In this document: in pieces, positions 1 through 10,225 of the stretch
Numbering within the stretch: position 1 is the stretch's first letter
Layout of the letters: each line of letters starts with the position of its first letter
Source of the DNA: Polyangia bacterium
Lineage (GTDB): Bacteria; Myxococcota_A; Polyangia; Polyangiales; Sandaracinaceae
NCBI GenBank assembly: GCA_030426845.1
Contig: JAUHXR010000047.1
Span: 1-40,016, forward strand
Reading direction: 5' to 3'
Length of the DNA: 40,016 nt
Translations under genes and position numbers: made by a program
The notes under the pieces: model-generated
What the model saw: the letters and a program-made list of their open reading frames with translations, nothing else
Databases searched by the model: none
Told to the model about the DNA's origin: nothing

Positions 1-47
1 CTCGCCATCGGCTTCGGCTGGCACGCGCGCGGCTCGATCTGGCAAGC

Positions 48-743
48 CTATCGCGGGGCCGGAGCGGCGGGCTTTGCGGCGGGGGCCGGAGCGGCGGCGG
101 CTGGACGCTGCGCCGGGGCGGGCTCGCCACGCGTGACCGCGGGGCCGGCGGGCCGCTTCGAGATGGGCTTGCCGAAGGTCCCGCGCACGGTCGGCGCGGG
201 CGTGGGCTCGGAGGCCGGCTTGGGGGGGCGTCGCGCGTCGCCGCCGAGCGCGAAGGGGGAGAACGCGCTGAGCGCGCTGCGCCGGACCGCGTTGGCCCCG
301 CTCTGGTTGGTCAGCGCGTTGATCGCCGCGTCGATCTCGTTGTCCTGGGCGAGGTCGTCGACCTCGATCTCGATCTCCTGGTCGAGGTCGAGCTCGAACT
401 CCTTGACCGCCGCCTCGTCGGGGCGGGGCCGCACCGAGCCCCGGCGCCGCCGCGCGCGGTGCAGATCGCGGGCGTAGGTCCCCTCCTCGATCTGGCGCGC
501 GATCCGCCCCCAGTAGGTGGCGTAGGTGTTGTAGCGCGCCTGGAGCTGCTGGAAGCGGAAGCGCGCGGCGGTGTTCCGCGGCTTCTCCTTGCGAAGGAGG
601 ATGAGGTGCCGGTCGAGGTCCTTGCGCACGATGAGCGGCTCGAGACGCTCGATGCCCTGGAACCACTGCTCGTACAGCGCCTTGAGGCGCTTCAGCTTGA
701 CCTCGACGTCGTGCAGCTGCTGGTCGAACTCCTTCAGATCCAT
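48..743 (-). CDS. MXAN_5187-like coiled-coil/basic protein with Pro-Ala tail
   Basis: A 231-residue protein of unknown function. The first ~110 residues are charged and helical, and contain a block around residues 60-95 (RFRFQQLQARYNTYATYWGR, then a RQIEEGTYARD-like stretch). I associate this block with the myxobacterial MXAN_5187 C-terminal-domain family; that assignment is from memory. An acidic middle (E/D/L-rich, ~115-135) is followed by a low-complexity Pro/Ala tail with no predicted fold. No signal peptide or membrane segment is present, so it is probably cytoplasmic. It starts 12 bp after the stop of the upstream lipoprotein gene and is likely the last gene of a minus-strand operon. 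The 47 bases beyond its stop hold a reverse-strand ATG at 8..6 that could open another gene, but too little is visible to call it. Confidence 0.8.
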   Translation of the reverse strand: MDLKEFDQQLHDVEVKLKRLKALYEQWFQGIERLEPLIVRKDLDRHLILLRKEKPRNTAARFRFQQLQARYNTYATYWGRIARQIEEGTYARDLHRARRRRGSVRPRPDEAAVKEFELDLDQEIEIEVDDLAQDNEIDAAINALTNQSGANAVRRSALSAFSPFALGGDARRPPKPASEPTPAPTVRGTFGKPISKRPAGPAVTRGEPAPAQRPAAAAPAPAAKPAAPAPR

Positions 744-755
744 CGTGCCCCTGGC

Positions 756-1376
756 CTACAACGGCACGATCCGGAGGTTGTCGAAGTAGAGGTCCGCTTC
801 CCAGTCGTTGAACGCGAAGTGATCGTGACCGCGGCCCTCGAGCGGATCGGGGTCCACCATCTCGGCGAGCGGCTGATCGTCCACCCACGCGCTGATGGTG
901 TCGCCCCGCCGCTCGATGCGCAGGTGATAGACGCGGCCCGGCTCGACCCGGCGCGCCGGCCCGACCGCGCGGTCCTCGGCGTGCTCGTCCATCCGCGCGA
1001 TGAGGTTGAGGCTGTTGTTCCAGCCGCCGAAGATCACCACGTAGCTCGTCGCGGTGTAGCTCTCGCTCGTCGCTCGCGAGCTGCCGTCGCCGAACACCTC
1101 GACCTTGATGTCGCCCTGCGGGCTCTCCGAGCGGACGTCCATCTCGATGCGCACGTCGCGCGGCAGGCGTCGGCGCAGCCACAGCGGGCGGTTGCGCGCG
1201 CCCTGGATGTTCAGCCAGCCGTCGACGATGCGGTAGCGGCCCCCGGTGTTGTGCCAGTCCTCGCCGACGTCCTCGCGCTCGAAGTCGTCGAGGAAGCCGC
1301 TCGGGCCGATCGCGGGGTCCCCCTGCGGGGTGCAGCCCACCAGCGCGCACACGGCGATGATCTCGCGCAGCCTCAC
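756..1376 (-). CDS. Lipoprotein with LamG/DUF1080-like jelly-roll domain
   Basis: A 206-residue exported lipoprotein. The N-terminus is short and hydrophobic with a lipobox (LVGC, Cys15). The rest resembles a concanavalin-like beta-sandwich: FLDDFEREDVGEDW at the start, then a run of beta strands (RIEMDVRSE, SYVVIFGGW, YHLRIERRGDTISAWVDD) and a typical end (ADLYFDNLRIVPL). In DUF1080/LamG-type domains this pattern usually means carbohydrate or extracellular-ligand binding; no catalytic residues can be assigned here. It lies 43 bp after the HEAT-repeat gene and 12 bp before the MXAN_5187-like gene, so co-transcription is likely. The family call is fold-level inference. Confidence 0.82.
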   Translation of the reverse strand: MRLREIIAVCALVGCTPQGDPAIGPSGFLDDFEREDVGEDWHNTGGRYRIVDGWLNIQGARNRPLWLRRRLPRDVRIEMDVRSESPQGDIKVEVFGDGSSRATSESYTATSYVVIFGGWNNSLNLIARMDEHAEDRAVGPARRVEPGRVYHLRIERRGDTISAWVDDQPLAEMVDPDPLEGRGHDHFAFNDWEADLYFDNLRIVPL

Positions 1377-1419
1377 GGGTTCGGAATGTAGCAGGCTCGG
1401 GCGCCGCTCGGGATCCTCG

Positions 1420-2358
1420 TCACCGCGCGCCGGCCGAGGAGATCGCCCGGGCCGCCCCGCTCATCGCGCTCCGCACCGCGCCCACGAGGGCCTGCTGCGC
1501 GAGCTGCTCCTCCTGGTCGCGCCGGCGCCCCTGCTGTGGCTGGCTGCCGGTCGCGGCCCCGTTGAGCACGCCCCGCAGGTTGCGGCCCTCGTCGTCCATG
1601 AGCATCAGCGAGACCTCGCAGCGCACCGACACCTGCCGGCGCCGGCTCTCGCGCTCGACCCGGTTGAGGCTCCCCTCGAGGCGGAGCTTCGGCAGGCGGC
1701 GGCGCTGGATCTCGCGGGTGGCCTGCTCGGGGATGCGGCCGTCGGGGAGCGCGGCCACGCCGCGGAGGACCAGGAGGTTGCGGTTGACCTCGGCGAGCAT
1801 CGCGCGGCCCAGGGCGTCGTCGCCGAAATTGCTGCGGTTCTCCATCTGCCCGACGATCACGACGTAGCGGACGCGCGGCCAGTAGATCTCTCGCGCCCGC
1901 GGCACCACCGCGATCTCCGGCATCCGCTCACGCCCGCGCCGCCGCCCGGTGGGCATCTGTCCGCGGTTGGCCTCCTCGATGCGGCGGATCGCGCGCTGGG
2001 CTTCGGTGCGCACGATGCGCTCCTGGTCCGACACCGCCGCGCGCAGGTGCGACAGGGCGGTCGGGTCGCCGAGCCGCCCGAGGCCGGTGGCGGCGGCGGC
2101 GCGCACCGCGGGGTGCTCGTCGCGAAGCGCGCCGATGAGCTGCGGAACGACGGTCCGGTCGTTGCTGCTGCCGAGCGCGAGGGCGGCCCGGGTGCGCGCG
2201 CGGAAGTCGGAGCTGCCTCGCAGCACGCGAATGACGGTGGAGTGATCGGTCTGGGCCCACCCGATCGGCGCGACCGCGAGGGCCGCGACCGCGATCGCGA
2301 GAACCACCACCCCTCGTTGGATCGCCACCCGGCGAGCTCTGTGAGCGCGTCGCACCAC
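1420..2358 (-). CDS. Exported HEAT-repeat protein
   Basis: A 312-residue protein. A basic N-terminus and hydrophobic segment (~17-33, ending APIGWAQ) look like a cleavable signal peptide. Residues ~40-130 are two to three HEAT/PBS-lyase-type repeats (RARTRAALALGSSNDRTVVP; HPAVRAAAATGLGRLGDP; RIVRTEAQRAIRRIEE). HEAT repeats of this kind mediate protein-protein contacts. The second half (from RYVVIVGQMENRSNFGDDAL) carries alternating strands and ends in a Gln/Arg-rich and Ala-rich tail. It faintly recalls the anticodon-binding-like fold of CsgG/TolB-N proteins, but that is a guess. It is the second gene of the minus-strand run, 145 bp after the TSP3-repeat protein, and is probably periplasmic. 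Confidence 0.8.
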   Translation of the reverse strand: MVRRAHRARRVAIQRGVVVLAIAVAALAVAPIGWAQTDHSTVIRVLRGSSDFRARTRAALALGSSNDRTVVPQLIGALRDEHPAVRAAAATGLGRLGDPTALSHLRAAVSDQERIVRTEAQRAIRRIEEANRGQMPTGRRRGRERMPEIAVVPRAREIYWPRVRYVVIVGQMENRSNFGDDALGRAMLAEVNRNLLVLRGVAALPDGRIPEQATREIQRRRLPKLRLEGSLNRVERESRRRQVSVRCEVSLMLMDDEGRNLRGVLNGAATGSQPQQGRRRDQEEQLAQQALVGAVRSAMSGAARAISSAGAR

Positions 2359-2503
2359 CCTGCCTCGGCCCCTATGACTGTACCCGGGGGCCCGGTGTTC
2401 AGGTCAAACCGGATCTTGTTCGCGCAACGATCTCGCGGCTCTACCCACCGTCCGATCGGCGCAGGGCGCGAGGTCGCCCCCGAATGGCCCGTCGCGCGGG
2501 GGC

Positions 2504-4366
<1,863 letters not shown>

Positions 4367-4434
4367 CGGGCCGCGAGCATAGCCGAAACCAGCCCTTGCG
4401 GTCGGCCGCGAGACGCAATACTCCGGTCGCACCG

Positions 4435-6069
4435 ATGAGCACGGGCACCCAGAACCAGGAGGCAGCGCCCCTCGAGCGGGTGGCCCCGGGCTACCTGGCC
4501 AACCTCCGCCACGACGTGCCGGCCTCGGTGGTTGTCTTCCTCGTCGCGCTGCCGCTCTGCCTCGGCATCGCCCTCGCGTCCGACGCGCCCCCGCTCTCGG
4601 GCCTCATCGCCGGGGTCGTGGGCGGGGTCGTGGTGGCGTGGATCAGCCGCTCGGCCCTCGCGGTCAGCGGCCCCGCGGCCGGCCTCACCACGATCGTGGC
4701 CGCCGGCATCGCGCTCGAGTCGGCGGGCGGGCTCGGATACCGCGGGTTCCTCCTCGCGGTGGTGCTGGCGGGCGTCTTCCAGATCGGCTTCGGCTTCGTG
4801 CGCGCGGGTCTGGTCGCCTACTACTTCCCGTCGAGCGTCATCAAGGGGATGCTGGCCGCGATCGGGCTCATCCTGATCGGCAAGCAGATCTCCCACGCGA
4901 CCGGCTTCGACGACGACTGGGAGGGCGACCTCACGCTCTTCCACTCGGGGATCTTCGAGGAGATCGAGCACCTCAAAGCCGCGCTCAGCCACATCGGCAG
5001 CTTCTTCGAGGCGTTCCATCTCGGCGCGCTCGCGGTGTCGATGGTCGGCCTCGTCGTCCTCATCGTGTGGCCGCGCATCCCGAAGGTCCGCGACCTGAAG
5101 TGGCTCCCCGCGCCTCTCGCCGTCGTGCTGATCGGGATCGGGCTCAACGAGCTGCTCCTCGCGACGGCGCCGAGCTTCGCGATGACGGGCGAGCACCTCG
5201 TCCAGCTCCCGGAGGGTGGCCTCGGCGAGCTCGTCCAGGAGCTGTCTCTGCCGGACTTCACCCGCGTCGCCGACCCGGCGGTGTTCACGACCGCGCTCAC
5301 GATCGCGCTGGTGGCGAGCATCGAGACCCTCCTCTGCATCGAGGCGATCGACAAGCTCGACCCGTACAAGCGCAGCACGCCCACGAACCGCGAGCTGGTG
5401 GCCCAGGGGGTCGGCAACGTCTGCGCGGGGATGATCGGCGGGCTGCCGCTCACCGCCGTGATCGTGCGCGGCTCGGCCAACATCCAGTCGGGCGGGCGCA
5501 CGCGGATGAGCGCGTTCCTCCACGGGGTCTGGCTGCTGCTCGCGGTCGTCCTGCTCCCGTGGCTGATCAACCGCGTCCCGCTCGCCGCGCTCGCCGCGGT
5601 GCTGCTCCACGTCGGCTACAAGCTCGCGCGCATCGATCTGTTCAAGCACATGCTGCGGCAGGAGATCGATCAGTGGGTGCCGTTCGTGGTCACCGTGATC
5701 GCGATCCTGGTGACCGATCTCCTCAAGGGCGTCGGCATCGGCATGGCGGTGAGCGTGTTCTTCCTGCTCCGACGCAACCTGCAGGTCCCGTACTTCATCC
5801 ACACGCGTGAGCAGCACGAGGAGTCCGACGGCCAGCACATCCACATCGAGCTCAGCGAGAACGTCTCGTTCCTCAACAAGGCGTCGGTGAACAAGGTCTT
5901 GCACCAGCTCCCCGAGGGCAGCGTGGTGGAGATCGACGGGCGCACCGCCCACTACATCCACCCCGACGTGCTCGAGCTGATCCACGAGTTCCACGAGACG
6001 GCGCACACCCGCAACATCAAGTGCACCCTCATCGAGATCCCCGACACCGAGGCGGGGCCGGGCCACTGA
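4435..6069 (+). CDS. SulP-family inorganic anion transporter with STAS-like C-terminus
   Basis: A 544-residue inner-membrane transporter of the SulP/SLC26 family, which moves sulfate, bicarbonate or related anions. The start at 4435 (MSTGTQNQ) gives the usual short soluble N-terminus; an in-frame upstream extension is Arg-rich and unlikely. The membrane part begins RHDVPASVVVFLVALPLCLG, typical of the family, and has about 10-12 hydrophobic segments up to residue ~450. The C-terminal ~80 residues (HIHIELSENVSFLNKASVNK to CTLIEIP) form a short STAS-like domain. This variety is often linked with carbonic anhydrase, suggesting bicarbonate, but no carbonic anhydrase gene is nearby. It ends 46 bp before the sigma-54 activator gene, possibly in the same transcript. 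Confidence 0.93.
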   Translation: MSTGTQNQEAAPLERVAPGYLANLRHDVPASVVVFLVALPLCLGIALASDAPPLSGLIAGVVGGVVVAWISRSALAVSGPAAGLTTIVAAGIALESAGGLGYRGFLLAVVLAGVFQIGFGFVRAGLVAYYFPSSVIKGMLAAIGLILIGKQISHATGFDDDWEGDLTLFHSGIFEEIEHLKAALSHIGSFFEAFHLGALAVSMVGLVVLIVWPRIPKVRDLKWLPAPLAVVLIGIGLNELLLATAPSFAMTGEHLVQLPEGGLGELVQELSLPDFTRVADPAVFTTALTIALVASIETLLCIEAIDKLDPYKRSTPTNRELVAQGVGNVCAGMIGGLPLTAVIVRGSANIQSGGRTRMSAFLHGVWLLLAVVLLPWLINRVPLAALAAVLLHVGYKLARIDLFKHMLRQEIDQWVPFVVTVIAILVTDLLKGVGIGMAVSVFFLLRRNLQVPYFIHTREQHEESDGQHIHIELSENVSFLNKASVNKVLHQLPEGSVVEIDGRTAHYIHPDVLELIHEFHETAHTRNIKCTLIEIPDTEAGPGH

Positions 6070-6115
6070 ACCGCCCGGGTTAGCGTATCCTTCGGGGCGG
6101 AGGACCCTGACCGAC

Positions 6116-7471
6116 ATGCCTCGCGTGCTCGTCGTCGACGACGAGGAGAACATCCGCCTCGTGCTCCGGACCTTGCTCCGCAAGCACGGCTACGAGGTCA
6201 GCGTCGCGTCGAGCGGTGAGGAGGCGCTGGAGCGGCTCGAGGACGCGGCCCCCGACTTCGTGCTCGCGGACGTCCGGATGAGCGGGATGAGCGGGATCGA
6301 GCTCACGCGCGAGCTCTCCGGCCGCGAGGCGCGGCCGACCGTGATCGTGATGAGCGCCTACGGCTCGGTCGACCTCGCGATCGAGGCGATCAAGGCCGGC
6401 GCCTACGACTACGTCTCGAAGCCGTTCAAGCAGGACGAGGTGCTCCTCGCGCTGCGCAAGGCGGAGGAGCGCGAGTCGTTACGGCGCGAGAACGCGCAGC
6501 TCAAGGCGCGCATCCTCGAGCAGTCGTCCTACGCGGGGATGATCGGCACGAGCGAGGCGATCCAGAAGGTCTTCCGCATGATCGAGAAGGCGGCCGGCTA
6601 CGCGACGACGGTCCTGATCCAGGGCGAGAGCGGGACGGGCAAGGAGCTCGTCGCGCGCGCGCTCCACGAGCGCGGCGAGCGGGCACCGCGGCCCTTCGTG
6701 GCCGTGAACTGCGGCGCCATCCCCGAGTCACTGATCGAGTCGGAGCTCTTCGGGCACAAGCGCGGCGCGTTCACGGACGCGAGCCAGGACAAGCCCGGGC
6801 TGTTCGAGGAGGCCGACCGCGGGACCCTCTTCCTCGACGAGATCGGCGAGCTGCCGCCGGGCACGCAGGTCAAGCTCCTTCGCGTACTCCAGGAGGGGAC
6901 GTTTCGTCGGCTCGGGGAGACGCGCGATCGCGAGGCCGACGTGCGCGTGGTCGCCGCGACGGTCCGCGTGCTCAAGGACGAGGTGGACGAGGGGCGCTTC
7001 CGCGAGGACCTCTACTACCGCCTCAACGTCCTGCCGATCGTGGTCCCGCCGCTACGCTCGCGACGCGAGGACCTGCCGCTCCTCGTCGACCACTTCCTCG
7101 CGCGCAACAACCAGCGCCTGGGCACGCGCATCCGTGGGGTCGACCCGAAGGCCCACAAGCTGCTGCTCGCCTACCACTGGCCGGGCAACGTGCGCGAGCT
7201 CGAGAACGTCCTCGAGCGGGCGATGGTCCTCGCGGACGGCGACGTGCTCGTCGAGGGCGACCTGCCGGAGCGCCTCCGCGAGCCCGACCCGGTCCAGGCG
7301 GTCCTCGCGACGGGCGAGCTGTCGATCAAGAAGACCCACCGCTACATTGAGGAGACCCTCATCCGGAAGGCGCTCGAGAAGACCGGCGGCAACCGCACGC
7401 AGGCGAGCAAGCTGCTCGAGATCAGTCACCGCGCGCTGCTCTACAAGATCAAGGACTACGGGCTGAGCTGA
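6116..7471 (+). CDS. NtrC-family sigma-54-dependent response regulator
   Basis: A 451-residue transcriptional activator with three domains. Receiver: residues 1-115, with acidic DDEEN at the start, phospho-acceptor Asp52 (LADVRMSG) and conserved Lys102 (SKPFK). AAA+ core: ~140-380, with Walker A GESGTGKE (171-178), sigma-54 contact loop GAFTDA (218-223) and Walker B TLFLDEIGE. C-terminal Fis-type helix-turn-helix: ~411-450 (GGNRTQASKLLEISHRALLY). Proteins of this family hydrolyse ATP to open sigma-54 promoters after phosphorylation by a partner histidine kinase; no kinase gene is adjacent. The contact loop has Asp in place of the second Gly of GAFTGA. Its targets are unknown; the upstream SulP gene is a candidate by proximity only. 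Confidence 0.96.
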   Translation: MPRVLVVDDEENIRLVLRTLLRKHGYEVSVASSGEEALERLEDAAPDFVLADVRMSGMSGIELTRELSGREARPTVIVMSAYGSVDLAIEAIKAGAYDYVSKPFKQDEVLLALRKAEERESLRRENAQLKARILEQSSYAGMIGTSEAIQKVFRMIEKAAGYATTVLIQGESGTGKELVARALHERGERAPRPFVAVNCGAIPESLIESELFGHKRGAFTDASQDKPGLFEEADRGTLFLDEIGELPPGTQVKLLRVLQEGTFRRLGETRDREADVRVVAATVRVLKDEVDEGRFREDLYYRLNVLPIVVPPLRSRREDLPLLVDHFLARNNQRLGTRIRGVDPKAHKLLLAYHWPGNVRELENVLERAMVLADGDVLVEGDLPERLREPDPVQAVLATGELSIKKTHRYIEETLIRKALEKTGGNRTQASKLLEISHRALLYKIKDYGLS

Positions 7472-7474
7472 GCG

Positions 7475-7558
7475 GCGCCGAGCTGATCGAGCCGAGCTGT
7501 TCGAGCCGAGCTGGTCCAGCCGAGCCGGTGGAGCCGAGCTGGTCCAGCCCAGCCGAGC
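7475..7558. repeat. 14-bp tandem repeat (six copies)
   Basis: Six consecutive 14-bp units, consensus GAGCCGAGCTGGTC, begin three bases after the activator stop codon and end 25 bp before the stop of the convergent biotinyl-carrier gene. The units are imperfect, differing at one to five positions. The length is not a multiple of three, so it is not a coding repeat. The GAGCTC/GAGCCGAGCT core is partly self-complementary and could form transcript hairpins. Confidence 0.85.
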
Positions 7559-7583
7559 GGCGCCGGTCGAGCGGCGCGGGCGC

Positions 7584-8081
7584 TCACTCGAAGCTGACGA
7601 GGAGCGCCTGGCCGTCGACCGCCGCGCCCTCGGTCACGTGGACCTTCTTGATGGTCGCGTCCTTCGGGGCGCGGAGCTCGTTCTCCATCTTCATCGCCTC
7701 GACGACCACGCACGGGTCGCCGGCGCTCACCGACTGGCCCTCGCCGACGAGGATCTTCACGACGCGTCCGGGCATCGGCGCGCGGATCTCGTCGCCGGTC
7801 GCGCCCATCGCGCCGCCCCGCTTGCGGCGGGTCGTCATCCGGGGGGAGACCACCTCGGCCACCGCCCGCGCATCGCCCGACGCGAGCTGCATGGCGCTCG
7901 GGTCGCCGCCCGCGAGGACGTCGTAGACCTTGCCGTCGAGGGTGAGGCTGACGCCGCCGGGAATGGGGCGCGGGTCGCACGCGATCCGCTCTCCGCCGGC
8001 CGACACGACCACCGATCCGTCGGGGGCGACCACCACGTCGATCTCCCGCTCGCTTCCGCCCAGGGTGACCCGGTACTTCAT
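7584..8081 (-). CDS. Biotin/lipoyl carrier protein (acyl-CoA carboxylase BCCP-like)
   Basis: A 165-residue protein whose last ~70 residues are a biotinyl domain ([20 protein letters not shown] followed by [12 protein letters not shown]). Lys131 in the AMKMEN motif is the biotin attachment site. In acetyl-, propionyl- or pyruvate-carboxylases this domain shuttles carboxybiotin between the two half-reactions. Here it is a stand-alone gene, with no carboxylase or carboxyltransferase subunit adjacent. The N-terminal ~80 residues are a beta-rich region as in other separate carriers. The start at 8081 (MKYRV) is chosen because the 61-residue in-frame upstream extension has no family character. It is divergent from the CPBP protease gene (118 bp between starts). 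Confidence 0.9.
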   Translation of the reverse strand: MKYRVTLGGSEREIDVVVAPDGSVVVSAGGERIACDPRPIPGGVSLTLDGKVYDVLAGGDPSAMQLASGDARAVAEVVSPRMTTRRKRGGAMGATGDEIRAPMPGRVVKILVGEGQSVSAGDPCVVVEAMKMENELRAPKDATIKKVHVTEGAAVDGQALLVSFE

Positions 8082-8199
8082 CGTGCGCGGAACGTATCCG
8101 ACTTGGACTTTCGGGTCACGCGCCGACGCGGCGCTTGGCCTGGCGGACCGGCCGTGCGAGGAATCGGGATCGGAGCCCACGTGTAGAGGACGAGGGGAC

Positions 8200-8967
8200 A
8201 TGGCGCGCGCCGATTCCGACAAGCCCGCCCGGCGAACGAAGGGCGACAAGCCCGAGGGGGACAAGCCCCGCGGCGGGCTGCTCGGCTACCTGCGTCACCG
8301 CCACGACCCGCTCACCGGCCTGCTCCTCACCGTGCCGGTGTTCTTGCTCTACCACCTCGGCATTCTCCTCATCGACCTGCGCAACGGCGTGGACCTCGTC
8401 AGCGGGCTCACCTTCCAGCTCCTCGAGCAGAGCCTGCCCGCCTACGTCGGGGTGACCTTCGCCTACGCGGCCGCGATCGCGCTCGCGGTCTACGTCCTGC
8501 GCCGCCGCGGCAAGGTCCGACCGGCCGAGCTGCTGCCGGTGCTCGGCGAGAGCGCGGTCCTCGCGGTGGTGATGGTCTTCCTCGTCGGCTGGGCCACCAA
8601 CCAGCTCTTCGACTGGCAGGCGGGGCCGCGCGCGATGGGGCCGGTCGAGAAGCTCGTGATGAGCGCGGGCGCGGGCTTCCACGAGGAGCTGGTCTTCCGG
8701 GTCGGCCTCTTCGCGGGGGGCACCTGGCTGCTCGCCAAGCTCGCCAAGGTCGCCGAGTGGAAGGCCGCGGTCGTCGCCGCGGTGGGGAGCTCGCTGGCGT
8801 TCAGCGCCATCCACTACGTCGGGCCGTTCGGCGACCCGTTCCAGCTCACGAGCTTCACGTTCCGCGCGATCGCGGGGCTCTACCTCGCCGCGGTCTACCG
8901 CTTCCGCGGCTTCGCGGTCGCGGTCTACACCCACGCGATCTACGACGTGATCGTGTTCTTCCTCTGA
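8200..8967 (+). CDS. CPBP-family intramembrane protease
   Basis: A 255-residue multi-pass membrane protein of the CPBP (Abi/Rce1-like) family. Family motifs are visible in order: EExxxR at residues 162-167 (HEELVFR), His205 in FSAIHYV, and His245 in YTHAIYD. In Rce1-type enzymes the glutamates and histidines form the catalytic site for peptide-bond cleavage in the membrane. The N-terminal 35 residues are Lys/Asp/Pro-rich and soluble, followed by about seven hydrophobic segments. The ATG at 8200 is preceded by a GAGGACGAGGGG purine stretch that fits a ribosome binding site. The substrate is unknown. It is convergent with the flavodoxin gene, 25 bp apart. Confidence 0.9.
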   Translation: MARADSDKPARRTKGDKPEGDKPRGGLLGYLRHRHDPLTGLLLTVPVFLLYHLGILLIDLRNGVDLVSGLTFQLLEQSLPAYVGVTFAYAAAIALAVYVLRRRGKVRPAELLPVLGESAVLAVVMVFLVGWATNQLFDWQAGPRAMGPVEKLVMSAGAGFHEELVFRVGLFAGGTWLLAKLAKVAEWKAAVVAAVGSSLAFSAIHYVGPFGDPFQLTSFTFRAIAGLYLAAVYRFRGFAVAVYTHAIYDVIVFFL

Positions 8968-8992
8968 CGCTCCTGCGGTGGAGCGTCGGGGG

Positions 8993-9445
8993 TCAGCCCT
9001 CGAGCGCCGCGAGGTAGGTCGGCAGCCACGCGATCGCGTCCTCGTCGGGCGTCGGGTTGTCCGTCGCGTCGAGGAGCAGCGTCTCGCAGACGCGGCGCGC
9101 CCCGAGCTGCTCGAGGATCCCGTCGACCTTGCGCGGGCCACCGCAGTAGCTGTCCTTGTAGTTCCGGTCGCCCATCCCCACCACGCCGTAGCGGAGGTGC
9201 GACAGGTCCGGGCGCTCCTCGACCAGCGCGTCGTAGATCGGCTCGAGGTTCTGCGGCACGTCGCCGAGGCCGGTGGTCGAGGTCACCACGAGCACGGCGT
9301 CGCGATCCGCGAGGCCGAGGGAGTCGAGGTCGCCGTCGGTGATCATCTCGACCTCGTGCCCGCCGGACTCGAGCTCGTCCTTGACCAGGTCGCCGACCAT
9401 CTCGGCGTTGCCCATCTCCGAGCCCACGATCAGGAGGATCTCCAT
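8993..9445 (-). CDS. Flavodoxin
   Basis: A 150-residue flavodoxin domain protein, an FMN-dependent electron carrier. The phosphate-binding loop is at the N-terminus (IVGSEMGNAEMVGDLV), and the two isoalloxazine loops follow as TSTTGLGDVPQN and GMGDRNYKDSYCGGPRKVD. Length and motif order fit MioC-like/short flavodoxins. It is cytoplasmic. A likely functional partner is the ferredoxin/adrenodoxin-type NADP reductase encoded 1 kb away (10226-11527), which could reduce it; that pairing is inference. It is divergent from folE with 120 bp between the starts. Confidence 0.92.
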   Translation of the reverse strand: MEILLIVGSEMGNAEMVGDLVKDELESGGHEVEMITDGDLDSLGLADRDAVLVVTSTTGLGDVPQNLEPIYDALVEERPDLSHLRYGVVGMGDRNYKDSYCGGPRKVDGILEQLGARRVCETLLLDATDNPTPDEDAIAWLPTYLAALEG

Positions 9446-9565
9446 GGCGGGCCGAACCTAGTGTCCGGCGCCCCTCCATGCCCGTGCGCACGGTCACGCC
9501 TCCGGGCCCCGCGGGGTGGCGATTACCCGTCGACATCGGACCGGTGAGGGACTAGGTCCCCGCGC

Positions 9566-10165
9566 ATGGCGAAGTGGGAACGCAACCCCGAGCAGGTGGC
9601 CGCGGCCGAGGCGCACGTGCGCGGACTGCTCGAGTACATCGGTGACGACCCGGCCCGCGAGGGCCTCCAGGACACGCCCTCGCGCGTCGTGAAGGCCTTC
9701 AAGGAGCACTTCGCGGGCTACGCGATCGACCCGCGCGAGTACCTCGAGACGACCTTCGCCGAGACGAACGGCTACGACGAGCTGGTGCTGGTGAGCGACA
9801 TCCAGCTCCACAGCCACTGCGAGCACCACATGGTGCCCTTCGTCGGCAAGGCGCACGTCGCCTACATCCCGCAGGGCAAGATCGTCGGCCTCAGCAAGCT
9901 CGCCCGCGTCGTCGACGCCTACGCGAAGCGGCTGCAGGTGCAGGAGAACCTCACCGCGCAGGTCGCCGACTGCATCAACGAGGCGCTCGCCCCGCAGGGG
10001 GTCGCGGTGATCATCCAGTGCCAGCACTTCTGCATGTGCTACCGCGGCGTCCGCAAGCCGGGCTCGTGGACGACCACCTCGAAGCTGCACGGCGTGTTCC
10101 TGCGCGACGCGGCGGCGCGCATGGAGCTGTTCACGCTGATCGGGATGAAGCCGGAGATCGGCTAA
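9566..10165 (+). CDS. folE: GTP cyclohydrolase I
   Basis: A 199-residue homolog of GTP cyclohydrolase I (FolE type IA), which converts GTP to 7,8-dihydroneopterin triphosphate and formate, the first step of tetrahydrofolate or tetrahydropterin synthesis. The catalytic zinc ligands are visible as Cys85 and His88 in [11 protein letters not shown] and Cys156 in QHFCMCYRG. The family blocks [15 protein letters not shown] and [18 protein letters not shown] are intact. Length is normal for the family. No other folate gene is nearby. The stop codon overlaps the left arm of a perfect hairpin, a probable shared terminator with the convergent reductase gene. Confidence 0.97.
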   Translation: MAKWERNPEQVAAAEAHVRGLLEYIGDDPAREGLQDTPSRVVKAFKEHFAGYAIDPREYLETTFAETNGYDELVLVSDIQLHSHCEHHMVPFVGKAHVAYIPQGKIVGLSKLARVVDAYAKRLQVQENLTAQVADCINEALAPQGVAVIIQCQHFCMCYRGVRKPGSWTTTSKLHGVFLRDAAARMELFTLIGMKPEIG

Positions 10166-10190
10166 GAGAAACGCCGCAAGGCGTTTCTCT
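10165..10190. terminator. Bidirectional hairpin terminator after folE
   Basis: A perfect 11-bp inverted repeat (AGAGAAACGCC / GGCGTTTCTCT) closes on a GCAA tetraloop. It lies between the convergent folE and reductase genes. The A-rich left arm and T-containing right arm suit termination in both directions, although no long T-tract follows. Confidence 0.75.
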
Positions 10191-10225
10191 CCTGTGCCCT
10201 TGCCCCTGCGCTTGCGTGTGCCCGG

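Noticed and set aside
4616-6183. Long reverse open frame across SulP and the activator start
   Set aside because: It mirrors the codon bias of the plus-strand genes and has no family motifs, signal peptide or ribosome binding site.
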